Assembly: GCF_000425805.1 (NCBI RefSeq) | Contig: NZ_KE384456.1 | Coordinates: 62,001-126,000, forward strand | DNA: 64,000 nt | Direction: 5' to 3' | DNA from: Pseudomonas vranovensis DSM 16006 | GTDB taxonomy: Bacteria; Pseudomonadota; Gammaproteobacteria; Pseudomonadales; Pseudomonadaceae | Program-made: the position numbers and the translations under genes | Notes under the pieces: generated by a model | The model's database searches: none | The model's input: the letters and a program-made list of their open reading frames with translations, nothing else | What the model was told of the DNA's origin: nothing | Shown here: positions 45,846 to 54,083 of the stretch, in pieces | Position numbering within the stretch: the stretch's first letter is position 1 | Layout of the letters: each line of letters begins with the position of its first letter

Positions 45846-46940
45846 GTGAATATCGTCAACATCATGTGGGCCGGCGGCGCACCCTATGTCTCGGTGCACA
45901 AGGTGCACCAGCAAATCCTTTCCCAGGCAGGGCCGGATGCGACGATCAGCAGTTGGTTGCTGCAAGGCCAGGGCTCTTGTTGCAGCGCCGGGGAGACGCG
46001 CGAATGGCAGCTGTCCCAGCGCCTGCTCAAAGGCCGGCATTTCTGGAAGCTGCTGCATCCCTGGATGCGCGGCCGATTTCGCGAAGCGTTGAAGCAGGCC
46101 GGTACCGAGGTCGTATTGCTAGACGGCCTGGGGGTATCCCGGTTGGTGCTGCCGGTGATGCGCCAGTTACCCGAGGTGCGAGCGGCGGTTGTCTTTCATG
46201 GCAAGACTCGCTTGCATCGTGGCGATATCAGCCTGCTGCGCAGCTTCGAGCCCTCCCAGGTGACACTGGTGGCCGTCTCCCAGACACTTGCCAGTGCCCT
46301 TGAGCAGGATCTCGGTGTGCCTGTGCAGGTACTTCGCTCGGCCCTTGAGCCCACCAGTTTTCGCCAGGCGTTGCTGGATCGGGGGGCGGCCCGGCAGACA
46401 ATGGGTTTGCCGCTCGATGGCGGGCCGGTACTGGGAGCAGTGGGGCGGCTGGTCGATAGCAAGGGTTTCGACTACTTGCTCGACGCGTTTGCGCTAGCCC
46501 GCCAGCAACAGCCAGATCTGCGTCTGGTATTTCTGGGTGAAGGCAACGAACGGGCATTGCTCGAGTCACGCATCAAGGCGCTGGGCCTTGGCGAATTTGT
46601 TTCCCTGCAAGGCCACTGCAACAGCCTGGCTCACCTGTATCGGGCATTCGATTGGGTGCTGATACCCTCACGCTCCGAGGGCCTTGGCCTGGTGCTGCAA
46701 GAGGCCGTGATGGCGGATGTGCCGGTCTTGTGCAGCGACCTGTCGGTGTTTCACGAGCAGTTGGGCGATGCTGGTCGCTATGCCTCGGTGGGGGATATCG
46801 AAGCCTGGGGACGGGCGATCATCGAGAGTGTGGCATCTGATCGTGATCAAGTGGCCCAGGCCCAATACCAGGCACTGGCACCCGAGCAGGTCTGGCAGCG
46901 CTTCAGCCAGACCTCCAGCGACCTGCTTCGAACTTCCTGA
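45846..46940 (+). CDS. GT4 family glycosyltransferase
   Basis: A 364-residue GT-B glycosyltransferase. The donor-binding half carries GAVGRLVDSKGFDYLLDAFALA and the EX7E motif IPSRSEGLGLVLQEAVMADVPVL. The N-terminal half is less conserved. By position it adds a sugar to the outer core. It starts 48 bases after the GT2-like gene and its end nearly touches the counter-oriented kinase-like gene (3 bases between). I do not recognise a specific named orthologue. Confidence 0.82.
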   Translation: MNIVNIMWAGGAPYVSVHKVHQQILSQAGPDATISSWLLQGQGSCCSAGETREWQLSQRLLKGRHFWKLLHPWMRGRFREALKQAGTEVVLLDGLGVSRLVLPVMRQLPEVRAAVVFHGKTRLHRGDISLLRSFEPSQVTLVAVSQTLASALEQDLGVPVQVLRSALEPTSFRQALLDRGAARQTMGLPLDGGPVLGAVGRLVDSKGFDYLLDAFALARQQQPDLRLVFLGEGNERALLESRIKALGLGEFVSLQGHCNSLAHLYRAFDWVLIPSRSEGLGLVLQEAVMADVPVLCSDLSVFHEQLGDAGRYASVGDIEAWGRAIIESVASDRDQVAQAQYQALAPEQVWQRFSQTSSDLLRTS

Positions 46941-46943
46941 AAT

Positions 46944-47546
46944 TCAGCCCAGCAGGGCGCGCTCCAGTTCGGCAAGGGGAAACTGCTCTTCAAGCCGCTC
47001 ACGGGCGATGTAGCGGGCAAAATGCTGCACGTTGCGCCGAATCATGCGACTGGAAAGCGGTGCCCGCATGAAACGCATATCCGCGACATCAATCAGCCCC
47101 ATCTCCTGGTCAGGGGTTACGACAATGTTGCCCAGGTGCAATGACCGAAAATAGATCCCCGACGTGTGTAGTTTGCGTACCAGTGCCACAAGCTCCGGCA
47201 GGCGCTCCTGCCAGCTGAACCCTTCTTTGCGAGACAGTTGGCTCAAGGTTTCACCGGGCAGGGGTTGATACAGTACTGCCGTCATTCCTGGTGCATCCAG
47301 CTTGTAGTACTTCAACACCTTTAGTGTAGGAATCCCCCTTTTCTCCAAACGCATCGCGTTGTCGATGAAGCGAACGGAGTAAGGTCGCAGCAGTGCAGAT
47401 GAAATTAACCGCTTGCGCCTGAACAGCTTGAGGATGTTGCCATCGTTTAGCAGGTACACTTTGGCGCCGTAGCTATCAGCTTCCAGCACCTTGGCACCGA
47501 GGATGAGCTGGTTGAAGTCGACCTGGGGTAGCCGGGAACATTGCAT
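46944..47546 (-). CDS. Kinase-fold LPS-associated protein ('toluene tolerance' type)
   Basis: A 200-residue protein resembling the Kdo/WaaP-type lipopolysaccharide kinase fold. A nucleotide-loop-like strand (GAKVYLLNDGNILKLFRRK) supplies a Lys, and the catalytic-loop region reads FRSLHLGNIVV followed by LIDVADMRF. In ordinary members this loop is H-x-D-x-x-x-x-N. Here the Asp position is Ser135, while Asn140 and Asp153 (metal-binding) remain. It is often annotated as a toluene tolerance protein. It is the only minus-strand gene inside the LPS cluster and sits convergent with the GT4 gene and divergent from waaL. Whether it phosphorylates a core sugar is unknown. Confidence 0.72.
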   Translation of the reverse strand: MQCSRLPQVDFNQLILGAKVLEADSYGAKVYLLNDGNILKLFRRKRLISSALLRPYSVRFIDNAMRLEKRGIPTLKVLKYYKLDAPGMTAVLYQPLPGETLSQLSRKEGFSWQERLPELVALVRKLHTSGIYFRSLHLGNIVVTPDQEMGLIDVADMRFMRAPLSSRMIRRNVQHFARYIARERLEEQFPLAELERALLG

Positions 47547-47642
47547 GAATAGGCCTTCAACGGGCTAGCGAAAAGACCGGCCATAATGCCGAAAAGTTTA
47601 CCGATGCACCATGCCGGTGTTGTTCAAACGATGGGGATACGC

Positions 47643-48818
47643 ATGATGTACGCAAGGCGCTGGGCACAGACCTGGCTGGCGATTGGCTTTCTCTGGTTTC
47701 TGGTGGCCATTGCCCTGGCACCCAGCAACAAGATCTATCAGCAAGGCCTGGTGGCGTTCCTCTGGCTGCCGACATTGGTGCTGTTGTGGTCGGCGCGTGG
47801 GGTGCTGGTCGAGGTCTGGAATGCTCAGCGTGCGTTGTGCGTGTCAGTGATTCTATTGCTGGGATGGTGCGTGTTGAGCCTTGCCTGGGCAAGTACCGAC
47901 GACGCCGGGCGTGAACTCAAGCGACTCTTGTACATCACGGTATTTCTACTGTTTTTCCCGTTGCTGGGGAGTGTCGGGAGCCCGCGACTGATCCAGCTTC
48001 TGCGCTGGGGCAGCATTGGATTGGCGGTCGCGGCCGCTTACTCGATTGTCCACTTCTACAGCCCGCCCTGGCAGCATTGGAGCTACAGGCTCGAAGGTGT
48101 CGGCGAAATTTCCCACCCGATCCTGGGCGCCTATGTCATAGGCGTTGCAATGGTTTGCCTGCTGCACTGGCCGCCGCAGCAACGTTGGTTTCAACTGCTG
48201 TGGGTAGTGTCAGTGCTTTGCCTGGGCGCGTTTGTGGTGTTGTGTCAAAGCCGGGGGGCTGCATTGGGGTTGTTATTCTGCCTGGTGGCCATGCCGTTGT
48301 GGTGCCGTAGTCGCGGGAGTGTATTGATTTCTGCTGCCACCCTCGTTGCCGCAGTGGTGGGGTTTGCGCTGCTGCACACACTGATTCTGGATCGTGGTAT
48401 GTCCTTCAGGCCGGAAATATTCCGCGCCAGCCTTCAGTTGGTTGCCGAGCACCCTTGGACGGGGCTAGGCCTGGGGAGCTTCTACACTGTTTCGGCAGCA
48501 GGGCTGCAGTTCGACCACACCCACAACATGTTCACTCATATCGCCATCGAGCTGGGTATTCCAGGCATGTTGCTGTGGATCGCTGTCTGGCTCTGCGTTT
48601 TGCGCGAAAGCTGGCGCGCCCGCTCGACGGATTTCGGCAAGGGCATGATGGGGCTGTGGCTGTTTTCCACCCTGGCCATGCAGTTCGATGCTGCTAGCCT
48701 CACTGGAACGCCGCGGGCCGAGTGGTTCATCAGCTGGTTGCCGGTGGGGTTGGCTTTCGCACTGGTGTGGGTGCATGCCCGCCGTCCGGGCTGTGATAAA
48801 ATTTCCGGTTCAATCTGA
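47643..48818 (+). CDS. waaL: O-antigen ligase WaaL
   Basis: A 391-residue inner-membrane protein with about 12 predicted helices and a periplasmic loop in the second half. The Wzy/WaaL ligase-type features are LCQSRGAALGLLF and the conserved FDHTHNMFTHIAIELGIPG with the essential His region. It transfers O-antigen from undecaprenyl pyrophosphate to lipid A-core on the periplasmic face. ATG at 47643 has GGGGA 6 bases upstream; in-frame ATGs at 47586, 47604 and 47631 would add up to 19 residues and cannot be excluded. It stands 15 bases before msbA. Confidence 0.85.
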   Translation: MMYARRWAQTWLAIGFLWFLVAIALAPSNKIYQQGLVAFLWLPTLVLLWSARGVLVEVWNAQRALCVSVILLLGWCVLSLAWASTDDAGRELKRLLYITVFLLFFPLLGSVGSPRLIQLLRWGSIGLAVAAAYSIVHFYSPPWQHWSYRLEGVGEISHPILGAYVIGVAMVCLLHWPPQQRWFQLLWVVSVLCLGAFVVLCQSRGAALGLLFCLVAMPLWCRSRGSVLISAATLVAAVVGFALLHTLILDRGMSFRPEIFRASLQLVAEHPWTGLGLGSFYTVSAAGLQFDHTHNMFTHIAIELGIPGMLLWIAVWLCVLRESWRARSTDFGKGMMGLWLFSTLAMQFDAASLTGTPRAEWFISWLPVGLAFALVWVHARRPGCDKISGSI

Positions 48819-48833
48819 ACAGCGAGCTCGACG

Positions 48834-50648
48834 ATGGCCGAAACACCGCTAAAGGCGGAGCAGCAGAGCAGCTCCAGCCTGAAAATCTACTTCCGGCTGC
48901 TGAGCTATGTGAAACCGTACATCGGCATTTTCATGCTGAGTATCGTCGGTTTCGTGATCTTCGCCTCGACCCAGCCGATGCTGGCCGGGATCCTCAAGTA
49001 TTTCGTCGATGGCTTGAGCAACCCCCAGGCTGTGCTGTTTCCCACCGTTCCTTACCTCAAGGACCTGCAATTGCTGCAGGCCGTACCGCTGCTGATCGTG
49101 CTGATCGCGGCCTGGCAGGGGCTGGGGTCGTTCCTGGGTAACTACTTCCTGGCCAAGGTCTCGCTGGGCCTGGTCCACGACCTGCGGGTCGAGTTGTTCA
49201 ACAAGCTGTTGGTGCTGCCCAACCGCTATTTCGACAACCACAACTCCGGCCACCTGATCTCCCGAATCACCTTCAACGTCACCATGGTCACCGGCGCGGC
49301 TACCGATGCAATCAAGGTAGTGATCCGTGAAGGCCTGACCGTGGTGTTCCTGTTCATCTACCTGCTGTGGATGAACTGGAAGCTGACCCTGGTGATGCTG
49401 GCGATCCTGCCGATCATTGCCGTGATGGTGGGGAGCGCAAGCAAGAAATTCCGCAAGCAGAGCAAGAAGATCCAGGTGGCGATGGGTGACGTGACCCATG
49501 TGGCTTCCGAAACCATTCAAGGCTACCGCGTGGTGCGCAGCTTTGGCGGCGAAAGCTATGAGCAGAAGCGTTTTGCCGACGCCAGCCAGAGCAACACCGA
49601 CAAGCAACTGCGCATGACCAAGACGGGGGCCGTATACACCCCGATGCTGCAACTGGTGATCTACACCGCCATGGCCGCCTTGATGTTCCTGGTGCTGTTC
49701 CTGCGCGGCGATGCCACTGCGGGTGACCTGGTCGCCTACATCACTGCCGCGGGCCTGCTGCCCAAGCCGATCCGTCAGCTCTCGGAAGTCAGCTCGACCA
49801 TCCAGAAAGGCCTGGCTGGCGCTGAAAGCATCTTCGAGCAACTGGACGAGGCTCCCGAGGTCGACAATGGTACCGTCGAGCTGGACCGCGTGGTCGGGCG
49901 CCTTGAAGTACGCAACCTGAGCTTCACGTACCCCGGTACTGAGCGTCAGGTGCTGTCGGACATCTCCTTCACGGCAGAGCCGGGGCAGATGATTGCCCTG
50001 GTGGGGCGTTCAGGTAGCGGCAAGTCGACCCTGGCGGGCCTGATTCCGCGGTTCTATCACCATGACCAAGGGCAGATCCTGCTCGACGGCGTGGAAATCG
50101 AGAACTACCGCTTGCGCAACCTGCGCCGCCATGTGGCCCAGGTTACCCAGCATGTCACCCTGTTCAACGATACCGTGGCCAACAACATCGCTTATGGCGA
50201 CTTGGCCGGCGCGCCGCGCGCTGAAATCGAAGCCGCCGCCGCTGATGCCTATGCCAAGGATTTCGTCGAGCAGTTGCCACAGGGCTTCGATACCCAGGTC
50301 GGTGAGAACGGCGTGCTGTTGTCCGGTGGCCAGCGCCAGCGCCTGGCGATTGCCCGGGCGTTGCTCAAGAATGCTCCGCTGTTGATTCTCGACGAGGCCA
50401 CCTCGGCCCTGGACACCGAATCCGAGCGGCATATCCAGGCGGCCTTGGACCATGTGATGAAAGGCCGTACCACGCTAGTGATCGCCCACCGCCTGTCGAC
50501 CATCGAGAAGGCCGACATGATCCTGGTCATGGACCAGGGCAAGCTGGTCGAGCGGGGTACCCACGCCGAGCTGCTGGCCGCCAATGGCTATTACGCCAGG
50601 CTGCATGCCATGGGCCTGGACGAGCCGGCCAAGGCCGACATCACCTGA
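48834..50648 (+). CDS. msbA: Lipid A export ATP-binding/permease protein MsbA
   Basis: A 604-residue half-size ABC exporter. Residues about 1-330 are a six-helix membrane domain; the nucleotide-binding domain follows with Walker A GRSGSGKST, the Q-loop VTQHVTLF, signature LLSGGQRQR, Walker B LLILDEATSALD and the H-loop VIAHRLST. As a homodimer it flips lipid A-core from the cytoplasmic to the periplasmic leaflet, ahead of WaaL. It starts 15 bases after waaL and ends in a terminator. Confidence 0.96.
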   Translation: MAETPLKAEQQSSSSLKIYFRLLSYVKPYIGIFMLSIVGFVIFASTQPMLAGILKYFVDGLSNPQAVLFPTVPYLKDLQLLQAVPLLIVLIAAWQGLGSFLGNYFLAKVSLGLVHDLRVELFNKLLVLPNRYFDNHNSGHLISRITFNVTMVTGAATDAIKVVIREGLTVVFLFIYLLWMNWKLTLVMLAILPIIAVMVGSASKKFRKQSKKIQVAMGDVTHVASETIQGYRVVRSFGGESYEQKRFADASQSNTDKQLRMTKTGAVYTPMLQLVIYTAMAALMFLVLFLRGDATAGDLVAYITAAGLLPKPIRQLSEVSSTIQKGLAGAESIFEQLDEAPEVDNGTVELDRVVGRLEVRNLSFTYPGTERQVLSDISFTAEPGQMIALVGRSGSGKSTLAGLIPRFYHHDQGQILLDGVEIENYRLRNLRRHVAQVTQHVTLFNDTVANNIAYGDLAGAPRAEIEAAAADAYAKDFVEQLPQGFDTQVGENGVLLSGGQRQRLAIARALLKNAPLLILDEATSALDTESERHIQAALDHVMKGRTTLVIAHRLSTIEKADMILVMDQGKLVERGTHAELLAANGYYARLHAMGLDEPAKADIT

Positions 50649-50657
50649 CCCTGTCTG

Positions 50658-50686
50658 CGGGGCCCGTCCTGGGCCCCGTTTGCATT
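50658..50686 (+). terminator. Rho-independent terminator after msbA
   Basis: CGGGGCCC (50658-50665), loop GTCCT, GGGCCCCG (50671-50678), then TTTGCATTT, lying 10 bases after the msbA stop. Confidence 0.82.
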
Positions 50687-50779
50687 TCTGTGGATAGCTG
50701 CAGGCAAGGCGGTAAACAAGCCATCCACTTGCCTGTGCTAATATCCTGCCCCTGTTAATTTTGTATATATGGGTTGCCC

Positions 50780-52201
50780 ATGAAGTTGTCCATGCCGCGT
50801 TTCGATCAAGCCCCGGTACTGGTGGTGGGCGATGTCATGCTCGACCGCTACTGGCATGGCGGTACCTCACGGATCTCGCCTGAAGCCCCGGTACCGGTGG
50901 TCAAGGTCGAGCAGATCGAGGACCGTCCCGGCGGTGCGGCCAACGTCGCCTTGAACATCGCCGCGCTGGGTGCCCCGGCATCTCTGGTCGGGGTCACCGG
51001 CCAGGATGAAGCTGCCGACAGCCTGGCCAACAGCCTGCAGGCCGCGGGTGTGCGCTCGATCTTCCAACGCATCGCGCACCAGCCGACCATCGTCAAGTTG
51101 CGCGTGATGAGCCGTCACCAGCAATTGCTGCGTATCGACTTCGAAGAGCCCTTCGCCACTGACCCGCTGTCGCTGGGTGCCGAAGTCGACACCCTGCTCG
51201 AAGGCGTCAAGGTGCTGGTGTTGTCCGACTATGGCAAAGGCGCCTTGAAAAACCACCAGAGCCTCATCCAGGCGGCGCGGGCCAAGGGAATTCCTGTACT
51301 GGCCGACCCCAAGGGCAAGGATTTCTCGATCTACCGTGGCGCCAGCCTGATCACCCCGAACCTCAGCGAGTTTGAAACCATCGTCGGTCGTTGCGCCGAC
51401 GAAGCTGAGCTGGTGGCCAAGGGCGGTCAGTTGATGCGCGAGCTTGAGCTGGGTGCCTTGTTGGTGACCCGTGGCGAGCACGGCATGACCTTGCTGCGTC
51501 CGGAGCATCCGGCGCTGCACCTGCCAGCCCGTGCTCGTGAAGTCTTTGATGTCACCGGTGCCGGTGACACGGTGATTTCCACCCTGGCGGCAGCGATCGC
51601 TGCAGGGGAAGACCTGCCTCATGCCGTGGGCCTTGCCAACCTGGCCGCCGGCATCGTGGTGGGCAAGCTGGGTACCGCCGCCATCAGCGCGCCAGAGCTG
51701 CGTCGCGCCATTCAGCGCGAGGAAGGTTCGGAACGCGGCGTGCTGAGCCTGGATCAGCTGTTGCTGGCCATCGACGACGCCCGTGCCCATAACGAGAAAA
51801 TCGTCTTTACCAACGGTTGCTTCGACATCCTCCATGCCGGTCACGTGACCTACCTGGAGCAGGCGCGTGCCCAGGGTGATCGCCTGATTGTTGCGGTCAA
51901 CGACGATGCGTCGGTCAGCCGCCTCAAAGGCCCGGGCCGTCCGATCAACAGCGTTGACCGGCGCATGGCGGTATTGGCGGGTCTTGGTGCGGTGGACTGG
52001 GTTATCAGCTTCCCGGAAGGCACGCCGGAAAACCTGCTCAGCCAGGTCAAGCCGGATGTGCTAGTCAAGGGTGGGGACTACGGGATCGACCAAGTGGTCG
52101 GCGCAGACATCGTCAAGGCCTATGGCGGTACCGTGAAGGTGTTGGGGCTGGTTGAGAACAGCTCGACCACTGCGATCGTCGAGAAGATTCGTAAGAACTG
52201 A
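50780..52201 (+). CDS. hldE: Bifunctional D-beta-heptose 7-phosphate kinase / 1-phosphate adenylyltransferase
   Basis: A 473-residue fusion enzyme of ADP-heptose synthesis. The N-terminal ribokinase-like half (about 1-315) shows PGGAANVALNIAALGA and the ATP/catalytic EVFDVTGAGDTVISTLAAAIA. The C-terminal nucleotidyltransferase half begins with FTNGCFDILHAGHVTYLEQAR (GxFDxxHxGH). It phosphorylates heptose-7-phosphate and then activates it with ATP, supplying heptose to the LPS inner core. ATG at 50780 is preferred over TTG at 50774. It lies after the msbA terminator, in an AT-rich gap (TTAATTTTGTATATAT), so it probably has its own promoter. Confidence 0.95.
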   Translation: MKLSMPRFDQAPVLVVGDVMLDRYWHGGTSRISPEAPVPVVKVEQIEDRPGGAANVALNIAALGAPASLVGVTGQDEAADSLANSLQAAGVRSIFQRIAHQPTIVKLRVMSRHQQLLRIDFEEPFATDPLSLGAEVDTLLEGVKVLVLSDYGKGALKNHQSLIQAARAKGIPVLADPKGKDFSIYRGASLITPNLSEFETIVGRCADEAELVAKGGQLMRELELGALLVTRGEHGMTLLRPEHPALHLPARAREVFDVTGAGDTVISTLAAAIAAGEDLPHAVGLANLAAGIVVGKLGTAAISAPELRRAIQREEGSERGVLSLDQLLLAIDDARAHNEKIVFTNGCFDILHAGHVTYLEQARAQGDRLIVAVNDDASVSRLKGPGRPINSVDRRMAVLAGLGAVDWVISFPEGTPENLLSQVKPDVLVKGGDYGIDQVVGADIVKAYGGTVKVLGLVENSSTTAIVEKIRKN

Positions 52202-52204
52202 TGT

Positions 52205-52259
52205 ATCGCGGGGCAAGCCGGCTCCTACCTGTCCGGTGGGAGCGGGCTTGCCCCGCGAT
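52205..52259. repeat. REP pair inverted repeat
   Basis: ATCGCGGGGCAAGCC at the left and GGCTTGCCCCGCGAT-type head at the right end, with imperfect pairing in the middle. It fills the gap between convergent hldE and the Nudix-like gene. Confidence 0.85.
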
Positions 52260-52263
52260 CGTT

Positions 52264-53226
52264 CTACTTGCGCAACCCCCCCCGCGCCATCTGCAACAAC
52301 TCCCGAGCCTTACCCGTCAGCCGCCGCAATCCGGAATCCGGCTTGGGTGCCGCCAACCCTTGCTCACGGACCCAATCCTTCCAGCGAATCCGCTCATCCC
52401 TCACCAGCCAACCGTCCTGCCGGGCAAAGCTTTCGGCCAGATACAGGCCGCGGGTGCTTGCGGGTACCAGGCGATCCTTCTTCAGGGTGTACAGCTCGGG
52501 TCGTGGACGGCCGTCTTCAAGTGGCATGAGGTAAAGGTCAGGACGACTGCGGTTGAGCCGGGCCACCAACTGATCGCCTTCCAGCCGCTCATCGACATGA
52601 AACAGGCTCAGGGATTTGGCTTCACGCGGCACTTGCAGACGCAGGTCGTAGATCAACTGAAGTGACGCAGTGGGCAGGTGTACATAGGCGCGCGGGCGTT
52701 CGAGCAATTGCAGGTTGGCACAGCGTACTGGCCGTGCGGCGCCAGACTGTGGGGTAAGAACAAAAGGCAGAGCTTCTCGGTAGTGCAGGGCGTCAGCGTA
52801 GGGTGCTGGTAGCCAGGTGTCGTTGAAACGCCCGCCGAGCCAGCCTTCCGGGGTTTCCAGCAGGCACTCTTCGGCTACCTCCTGGATGGCAGTGTGCAGC
52901 GGCAGGTTGAGCTCCTGGGCCGGCACGTAGCCTGAAATCAGTTTCAGTACCACATCGCCTCGGTCCTGGCGGCGCTGGCGGACCAGCACCCAATAGTCGC
53001 GATTCTGCCAATGCAGGGTCAGACGTACCGACACCCCCAGGTTGGCCAGCTCGACGGCAAAGCGTTGGCTGTCGGCCAATTGAATCTGCTTGCGCCGTTG
53101 CTGGGTCTGGGCAAAATTCAGCGGCATGCCGATGCTCTGGTAGCACAGCCCCTCGGGGCTGGCTTCGACGTGCAGGGGCAGCGTCTTGAAGTTGCTCGGG
53201 TTCTTGCGGATCAGCGTTCGCGGCAT
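52264..53226 (-). CDS. Nudix-like protein of unknown function
   Basis: A 320-residue cytosolic protein. Its centre contains GYVPAQE followed by QEVAEECLLET (about residues 99-125), which looks like a Nudix box, but the spacing between the first Glu and the REVxEE-like part is 9 rather than 7 residues and the Arg is Gln, so hydrolase activity is uncertain. The C-terminal third is basic (RIRWKDWVREQG, GLRRLTGKARELLQ). Homologues in pseudomonads carry inconsistent names such as 'metal ABC transporter ATPase', but no Walker motif exists here. It appears to end the minus-strand group that begins with the SMR pump. Confidence 0.65.
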   Translation of the reverse strand: MPRTLIRKNPSNFKTLPLHVEASPEGLCYQSIGMPLNFAQTQQRRKQIQLADSQRFAVELANLGVSVRLTLHWQNRDYWVLVRQRRQDRGDVVLKLISGYVPAQELNLPLHTAIQEVAEECLLETPEGWLGGRFNDTWLPAPYADALHYREALPFVLTPQSGAARPVRCANLQLLERPRAYVHLPTASLQLIYDLRLQVPREAKSLSLFHVDERLEGDQLVARLNRSRPDLYLMPLEDGRPRPELYTLKKDRLVPASTRGLYLAESFARQDGWLVRDERIRWKDWVREQGLAAPKPDSGLRRLTGKARELLQMARGGLRK

Positions 53227-53273
53227 GTCGGCTCCTTCTTGCGTTGGGGTCGGCCGCGACGGCGGCGCAAGCG

Positions 53274-54083
53274 TCAGCTATTGAATATGGCGGCAACGGT
53301 GGCCACGTTGTGGGCCAGGTGTACAGGATTGATGGTCCCGACAATAGCACTGCTCACCCCAGGGTGACCGAACAGCAGCTCGAAGCTCGCGCGTACCGGG
53401 TCTACGCCAGGGCTCAGGCAGACATGTCCACTGGCCAGGGCTTTTTTCACCAGAATCGCCTTGCCATGGTCGGCGGCATAATCGAGTACCGGGCGTTCTG
53501 CCTGCTCGTTCAGATTGTAGGTGACCATGGCGCAATCGCCGCGCTCCAGCGCTTTCAAGCCACCGGCTGCAGTTTTGCCTGAAAGGCCGAAGCCGCCGAT
53601 CTTGCCTTCCTGCTTCAGGGCCTCAAGGGTCTGGTAGACCTCTTCGTGTTCGAGGATGTACAAGTCATTGCCATCGGAATGCACCAGCACCAGGTCGATG
53701 TGGTCGGTCTCCAGGCGCTTGAGGCTGCGTTCGATGGAAAAACGCGTGTGAGCGGCGCTGAAGTCGAAGCGAGACTGGCCGCTGTCGAACTCTTCGCCCA
53801 CCTTGCTGACAATCACCCATTGTTCGCGCTGGCCACGCAGCAATGGGCCGAGACGTTCTTCGCTTCGGCCGTAGGCGGGTGCGGTGTCGATCAGGTTGAT
53901 GCCCAGCTCGCGCGCTTGCTGGAGCAGCATGCGCGCCTGGTCATCGTCGGGGATGGTAAAGCCGTTGGGGTACTTGACCCCTTGGTCGCGGCCCAGCTTG
54001 ACCGTGCCCAGGCCCAGCGGCGAAACCCGCAGGCCGGTGCTGCCCAAAGGGCGGTGAAGGTCGTGAAGGGTTGGCAGGCTCAT
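53274..54083 (-). CDS. Aldo/keto reductase
   Basis: A 269-residue aldo/keto reductase barrel. Visible are GLGTVKLGRD near the N-terminus, NLIDTAPAYGRSEERLGPLLRG with catalytic Asp and Tyr, the Lys in VSKVGEEFD, and the HIDLVLVHSDGND strand with the catalytic His. It should reduce a carbonyl with NADPH. The substrate is unknown. Its ATG overlaps the FAD-oxidoreductase stop codon (ATGA at 54083-54080), so the two are translationally coupled, which suggests linked reactions. Confidence 0.87.
   Translation of the reverse strand: MSLPTLHDLHRPLGSTGLRVSPLGLGTVKLGRDQGVKYPNGFTIPDDDQARMLLQQARELGINLIDTAPAYGRSEERLGPLLRGQREQWVIVSKVGEEFDSGQSRFDFSAAHTRFSIERSLKRLETDHIDLVLVHSDGNDLYILEHEEVYQTLEALKQEGKIGGFGLSGKTAAGGLKALERGDCAMVTYNLNEQAERPVLDYAADHGKAILVKKALASGHVCLSPGVDPVRASFELLFGHPGVSSAIVGTINPVHLAHNVATVAAIFNS

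Noticed and set aside
38794..48818. Horizontal acquisition of the LPS cluster
   Set aside because: No transposase, tRNA boundary or clear base-composition shift is visible, and the order resembles the standard pseudomonad core locus.
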